Shown here: positions 60,494-64,000 of the stretch, piece by piece | How positions within the stretch are numbered: the stretch's first letter is position 1 | How the letters are laid out: the number at the start of each line of letters is the position of its first letter | Translations under genes and position numbers: made by a program | NCBI GenBank assembly: GCA_039995105.1 | Contig: CP146203.1 | Location: forward strand, 1,488,001-1,552,000 | DNA length: 64,000 nucleotides | Reading direction: 5' to 3' | Source of the DNA: Jonesiaceae bacterium BS-20 | Lineage (GTDB): Bacteria > Actinomycetota > Actinomycetes > Actinomycetales > Cellulomonadaceae | The notes under the pieces: model-generated | What the model was told of the DNA's origin: nothing | What the model saw: the letters and a program-made list of their open reading frames with translations, nothing else | Databases searched by the model: none

Positions 60494-61728
60494 TATTTCA
60501 CTACCACCCTGCCGGGATTGCTCATGTTACCGGTAGTGCCACATATCTTTGAGGAACTCTTGATGGCAACCTTCTGGGTGACTTTTGTCGTGAATCCAGC
60601 TCGTGAGGTTACGCTCAGTCCCACTGGTGAGATGGTCGCTCCTGCAGAAATATTCTGCGATGTGGAGTTTGCGAACGTCTGTACATCGCCATTTGAGTAT
60701 GAGTAGCAGTAGGTGGCAGCCGGAATAGCTTTGGAGGTGTAATTTGTACCACCAGCCCATGAATCGACCACAACTTTGTAGTAGTAGGTTCCAGTAGTGC
60801 CAAGTACACATCTGACTTTAAGATAATCAAACTTTGTTCGATACAACTCACCGCCATACTTAGCGTGGCTTCGGAACGTCAAAGTGTTCGATGTCGATGC
60901 AGTACGACTGCCAGAGACTGAGAATGATCCAATTGCTCCAGACGTAGAGAACCCCGAACCTACAGTCACTTCTGAACTGTTCCCGAAAGTTAGCGTCTGG
61001 GTTGCAAAACCAGAGACCTTTGTGCTTGAAATATGCCCGACTGCCGTATTGATGTCTTTGTACGATAGGAGCGGATAACAACCAACTGGAGCGCCCTTGC
61101 TTACCGTGCCGGACTCTGCGGGCTGAAGCGTGAGATCCAAAGGAATACCTGCATCCTTTGCTACCGATTGCTCGACCGCTGCCACGGACTTCGAATCGAC
61201 CATCAAAGATTGACTCGATGCCTCGACAAGCATATCCGCAGCAATGGTCGGAGAATCGTTTCCGGAACCTAGCCAGATCGTTGTGTCGTAAATCGAGAGC
61301 GCTTCGTCGCCTTCAGCCACGATCTCAACGTTGATGTAGGGCGATTTTGTGTCTTGACCCAACTTCTCATTTGTAGTGACACGACTGTAGTCCGCAGAAA
61401 GCCTGTACCTTCCCTTGTCGTCTGTTGTCGTTGCACCGAGCTCTATCGGCTCGAATCGCGTATCAACTTCGGGTAGAACTGCTGGATAAGCGACGACTCG
61501 TATTATCGTGTTCGCAACCGGAGTGCCATCAGCATCTTCCACAGTTCCACTAGCCAGCGTGTCTGATAACGTTACCCGGCCGACGATTTCTTCACTTGCG
61601 TTCAACGAACTTGATGCTGTTGCTGGTAGAGAAGTGGCAGTCATGGAAAGCGCGACGAGCGTCAACGTCGTGGCTACCGAAACAACCGACCGCAGGGTGG
61701 GACAATGAAAAACTGGCGTTTCCTTCAT
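60493..61728 (-). CDS. Secreted protein with carboxypeptidase-regulatory-like domain
   Basis: A protein of 411 residues. The start at 61,728 follows GAGAGGAAG and opens a signal peptide (LRSVVSVATTLTLVALSMTA, cleaved after ATA). Residues about 50-130 (GTVEDADGTPVANTIIRVVA, TTDDKGRYRLSADYS) look like a CarboxypepD_reg/CNA-B type beta-sandwich. The C-terminal half is Ser/Thr/Gly/Tyr-rich (YYYKVVVDSWAGGTNYTSKA) with paired cysteines. Typical of a secreted surface protein. It is coupled to the lipoprotein gene downstream. Role unknown. Confidence 0.7.
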   Translation of the reverse strand: MKETPVFHCPTLRSVVSVATTLTLVALSMTATSLPATASSSLNASEEIVGRVTLSDTLASGTVEDADGTPVANTIIRVVAYPAVLPEVDTRFEPIELGATTTDDKGRYRLSADYSRVTTNEKLGQDTKSPYINVEIVAEGDEALSIYDTTIWLGSGNDSPTIAADMLVEASSQSLMVDSKSVAAVEQSVAKDAGIPLDLTLQPAESGTVSKGAPVGCYPLLSYKDINTAVGHISSTKVSGFATQTLTFGNSSEVTVGSGFSTSGAIGSFSVSGSRTASTSNTLTFRSHAKYGGELYRTKFDYLKVRCVLGTTGTYYYKVVVDSWAGGTNYTSKAIPAATYCYSYSNGDVQTFANSTSQNISAGATISPVGLSVTSRAGFTTKVTQKVAIKSSSKICGTTGNMSNPGRVVVK

Positions 61729-61976
61729 AAATCTTCCTCTCATTCAGATGACTTCTTTGTCATGTGTATTGCGGGTCATTAAAGCAAAACATGAAATTCA
61801 TGGTAGGTCAATGAACTTTTATGGAACTGGTAGATTTATGCCCCGTAAATCAAACTGTCAGTCTTGAGATCTTTGCGCCCTACGACTGTTCCGATCACAA
61901 GTTGAAACGGCTAGGATCGCGGCCACCACCCCCTGTTATTCTTCAACATTCTGCCCAACCAATGTGAAACCACCGG

Positions 61977-62411
61977 TCATTTGAACCCTGTGGCACACGG
62001 GCTTGACCTGTCAACATCTTCGGCAGGTATGCCCTCTAAAACGTAAGCATCGAGGGAAACTTCCAAACAGAGATCCTCAACCACCTCATCGTGTTCTAGA
62101 TCCTGCTCGGCTAACTCCTTGGTCGTAAACGAACCAACAGCAAAGTCCCCGGCCTCTTGGCGCACGATGTGTACCCGGAACTGCTTCGACTCAACCGCAA
62201 TGCACAACGTCTCCACCGCGCCAAGTGGTGCGGTCGCAACCTTCGTTGCCTCAAGACCCTAACGGCGAGTGAAATCAGCAGCCACGATGGCAAAGATCGC
62301 ACGTGTGCCTTCGTCAGTCTTTGCTTGATCAGCCTTGCCTGCCAACATGTCTAGCAATTGCACTTCGGTCATACTGGCAGCTAGGTAGCGGATTTCTGCA
62401 ACAGCGTTCAT
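61977..62411 (-). pseudogene. Small gene interrupted by an in-frame TAG
   Basis: One frame runs from ATG 62,411 (MNAVAEIRYLAASMTEVQLL, then ADFTRR) to TAG at 62,259-62,261, and continues without a shift (GLEATKVATAPLGAVETLCI) to the end at 61,977 (145 codons in all). The second part has no ribosome binding site of its own. A single nonsense change in a real gene is the simplest reading; a 50-residue functional product is the alternative. Family not recognised. Confidence 0.5.
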
Positions 62412-62689
62412 GATGGTCTGAAGAGTCCGAGGGTAGCCGGATGTGGTTTTTTCCAGTGCCAGTTTTGACGTTGATCAAACAGAACCGGTTGAAGGTGGCG
62501 ATCTGCCAGTCGATCAGATTGTGTAGTTACTGACCGGCACCGATGAATTTGGGATCTTGACGCGGTGGCTGATTGCCTCACGGGCATTGGGTGGACCATA
62601 ACCCGTGAGGCAAATGCCGGTGGCGGGAACGGGTAACGGTCCACGGACAGGACGAAAAAGTTGTCGCGGAAGCGGCACTAGCACCAGCA
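62412..62689. other. Gap between pseudogenes
   Basis: About 280 bp with no supported feature. Confidence 0.4.
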
Positions 62690-63166
62690 CCAGCGGCTGA
62701 ACCAACCGCGGTCTCCCCTGAACGCACGAGGGACGTTGCACCAGTGGTTGGGGCCATTATTGGCCGGGACCAGGTTGACGCCCTGCCGGCGGAGTTTATC
62801 GGCTTTGAAACACTGACTGGTGACATTGTGACCGTCACTGCCAGGCAAGCGTTCCCTGCCGCTGTTACGAAGGATATACAGGCACACGCTGCAGCAGCGT
62901 TGCAGGACGTCACTGATGGGCAGTTAGCTTTCCTGGAGCTGCAGCGAATGGCCGTTGACGTGACAGGGCTGACCGGAAGGACTGTTACTTTTGTTGCTCA
63001 GGCGCCCGGCACGGGTGAACCTACGTGGTTTGTTGCGGCACCTCAAGAGACCGTGACTGTGGATCTTGTTCCGGGTCGTTCCAAGCAGGACGCTCTCGGT
63101 GAGCTGCACAAAACTATCGCATTCCAAGAAAACCCCGACGTTTTCGAGGTCATCACTATTTCTTGA
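62690..63166 (+). pseudogene. Truncated second copy of the lipoprotein gene
   Basis: The frame is open to the stop at 63,164-63,166 and matches the 54,116 protein from its Ala/Pro linker to ITIS. The signal peptide and promoter are replaced by unrelated sequence. The first possible start is GTG 62,744, without a ribosome binding site, and the frame closes upstream at a TGA. Without export the product is unlikely to work. Confidence 0.75.
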
Positions 63167-63190
63167 GCACCAGTAGAAATCCACCCTTGC
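62690..63190 (+). repeat. Direct repeat copy 2 (about 500 bp)
   Basis: Gap-free match to 54,236-54,736. The copies frame 8 kb of degraded IS and secreted-protein genes. Confidence 0.92.
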
Positions 63191-63511
63191 TCGTCCGACA
63201 GTTGGTCGTCCATATGGCGATGGACCAAGTTCGTGCTAAACGGTTGTAATTTTCGAAAACTTCCTAAGCATATTTCAGTCTAACCGCGCAGTCGACTGCG
63301 CCCTTCCCTGAGCCGTGAAACCTGAAAATCTAGGCCCACATACCTGATGGCACGATATGGACTATATGTCGGTTTTGGCGATCAAGATCTGGCTTGACCG
63401 CATACTGAATCTTATATATCGTATCTACTGAAATCCTTGGACCCCAAAAAGCTGCTTTAGTATGGGTCCGGCGGAAGGTCATGGTTTGTGCAGCATACAA
63501 AGGAGAGTAAG
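63191..63511. other. Intergenic region before the I36-like gene
   Basis: About 320 bp with no coding frame. It presumably contains the promoter of the next gene; I cannot place it with confidence. Confidence 0.4.
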
Positions 63512-63931
63512 TTGATTAGGCGAGTGTTAATTTCTGCATTTGTGGCCATTGCGGTTTTGCTGGGCGGTGGAACCGCAGCGCAAGCTGGCACGGGGAACTG
63601 CCTTCTGGGGTATTCGTGTTTGTGGGACCTGAGGAACTTTGATGGGGACGACTACGGAACTGCGCGAAGCAAGACTTCAGTAGCCTCTTGGCTACACAAG
63701 AAGGGAGAGTCAGCCGCTGCTAATGGGCAGGCATGCCGGGATACACGCTATTACGAAAATTGGTCGATCATTACAGGCAACCCTACAGGCAGTTATTTCA
63801 CTCTAAACAGTAAGACTAAGGTCGGTTCAAACTACCGTGACCCCAACCTGTCAAACGGGGCTGGGTTTGATGGTGTGGGAATTAACTGGGCGAACAGAGT
63901 CGGTGCAGTCAGCCACACCAGTTGTTACTGA
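63512..63931 (+). CDS. Secreted peptidase-inhibitor I36-like protein
   Basis: A protein of 139 residues from TTG 63,512, chosen because AAGGAG lies 7 nt upstream; the GTG at 63,488 has no such site. Signal peptide MIRRVLISAFVAIAVLLGGG, cleaved after AAQA. The mature protein begins GTGNCLLGYSCLWDLRNFDG, the G.C..G..CLW....F.G pattern of the I36 (SMPI-like) beta/gamma-crystallin-type fold. It has four cysteines. An extracellular protease inhibitor or crystallin-like protein is the best guess. It overlaps the next gene by one base. Confidence 0.7.
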   Translation: MIRRVLISAFVAIAVLLGGGTAAQAGTGNCLLGYSCLWDLRNFDGDDYGTARSKTSVASWLHKKGESAAANGQACRDTRYYENWSIITGNPTGSYFTLNSKTKVGSNYRDPNLSNGAGFDGVGINWANRVGAVSHTSCY

Positions 63932-64000
63932 TGTCGAGAGAGTTCGGACCGGTCCTGTTCACCCTAGTAGGCACGTTATTGCTTGCTAGTGGATGCGGGG
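63931..64000 (+). CDS. Lipoprotein, 5' end only
   Basis: ATG 63,931 overlaps the TGA of the I36-like gene. The visible 23 codons encode MSREFGPVLFTLVGTLLLAS followed by GCG, a lipoprotein signal with its lipobox. The rest lies beyond the window. A lipoprotein partner of the I36-like protein is inferred. Confidence 0.6.
   Translation, partial: MSREFGPVLFTLVGTLLLASGCG

Noticed and set aside
1-64000. CRISPR arrays
   Set aside because: No regular short repeats with unique spacers were seen; the TGCCGCACATA copies are irregularly spaced and tied to gene starts.

Overview
The window is a stretch of chromosome from an actinobacterium. The left 8 kb carries a conserved housekeeping block on the minus strand: rarA, rpsD, two small membrane proteins of the DUF948 and DUF6167 types, and alaS, which runs off the left edge. 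This order is familiar from Actinomycetota, and the base composition looks moderately GC-rich. I cannot name the genus.

Layout. (1) 1-8.1 kb: housekeeping block and a divergent MMPL transporter. (2) 8.2-12.2 kb: a graveyard of mobile DNA, with the 3' end of a group II intron cut by an IS3-family element, an IstB remnant cut by a second IS3-family element, and a stranded gene tail. (3) 12.2-16.0 kb: a five-gene minus-strand operon (secreted peptide, lipoprotein, adaptor with a peptidoglycan-binding domain, ABC ATPase, permease) that looks like an export or immunity cassette. (4) 16.1-54.7 kb: a large accessory element. It holds a type IV pilus machine (one prepilin-like protein, a 2010-residue adhesin with about 15 fibronectin-III-like repeats, PilB, PilT, PilC, PilM, PilN-like and PilO-like), a structured AT-rich region with repeated ACGGAC sites that could be an origin, a 1582-residue methyltransferase-helicase fusion, a NAD-dependent DNA ligase without its zinc-finger cysteines, a RuvC-like nuclease, a YdjM-type membrane protein, a Panacea-domain protein, an AbiE toxin-antitoxin pair and many small unknown proteins. 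(5) 54.7-64 kb: a degraded region with IS110, IS1634 and IS3 remnants, a second truncated copy of a lipoprotein gene, several secreted proteins and an I36-like secreted protein at the right edge.

The most striking signal is a short directional motif, consensus TGCCGCACATA. I found 16 copies or close variants between 16,322 and 54,110 and none outside that range. Every copy points towards the gene it precedes. In eleven cases exactly 8 nt separate the motif from an ATG. In most other cases the motif sits upstream of a longer leader. It behaves like the core of an element-specific promoter for leaderless mRNAs, or like the start-associated sequences of some phages. It ties the pilus adhesin operon, the helicase, the ligase and the small genes into one regulatory unit, which is the main evidence that 16.1-54.7 kb is one element. 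No integrase, relaxase, prepilin peptidase or typical major pilin is visible in the window, so how the element moves and what its pilus is made of remain open.
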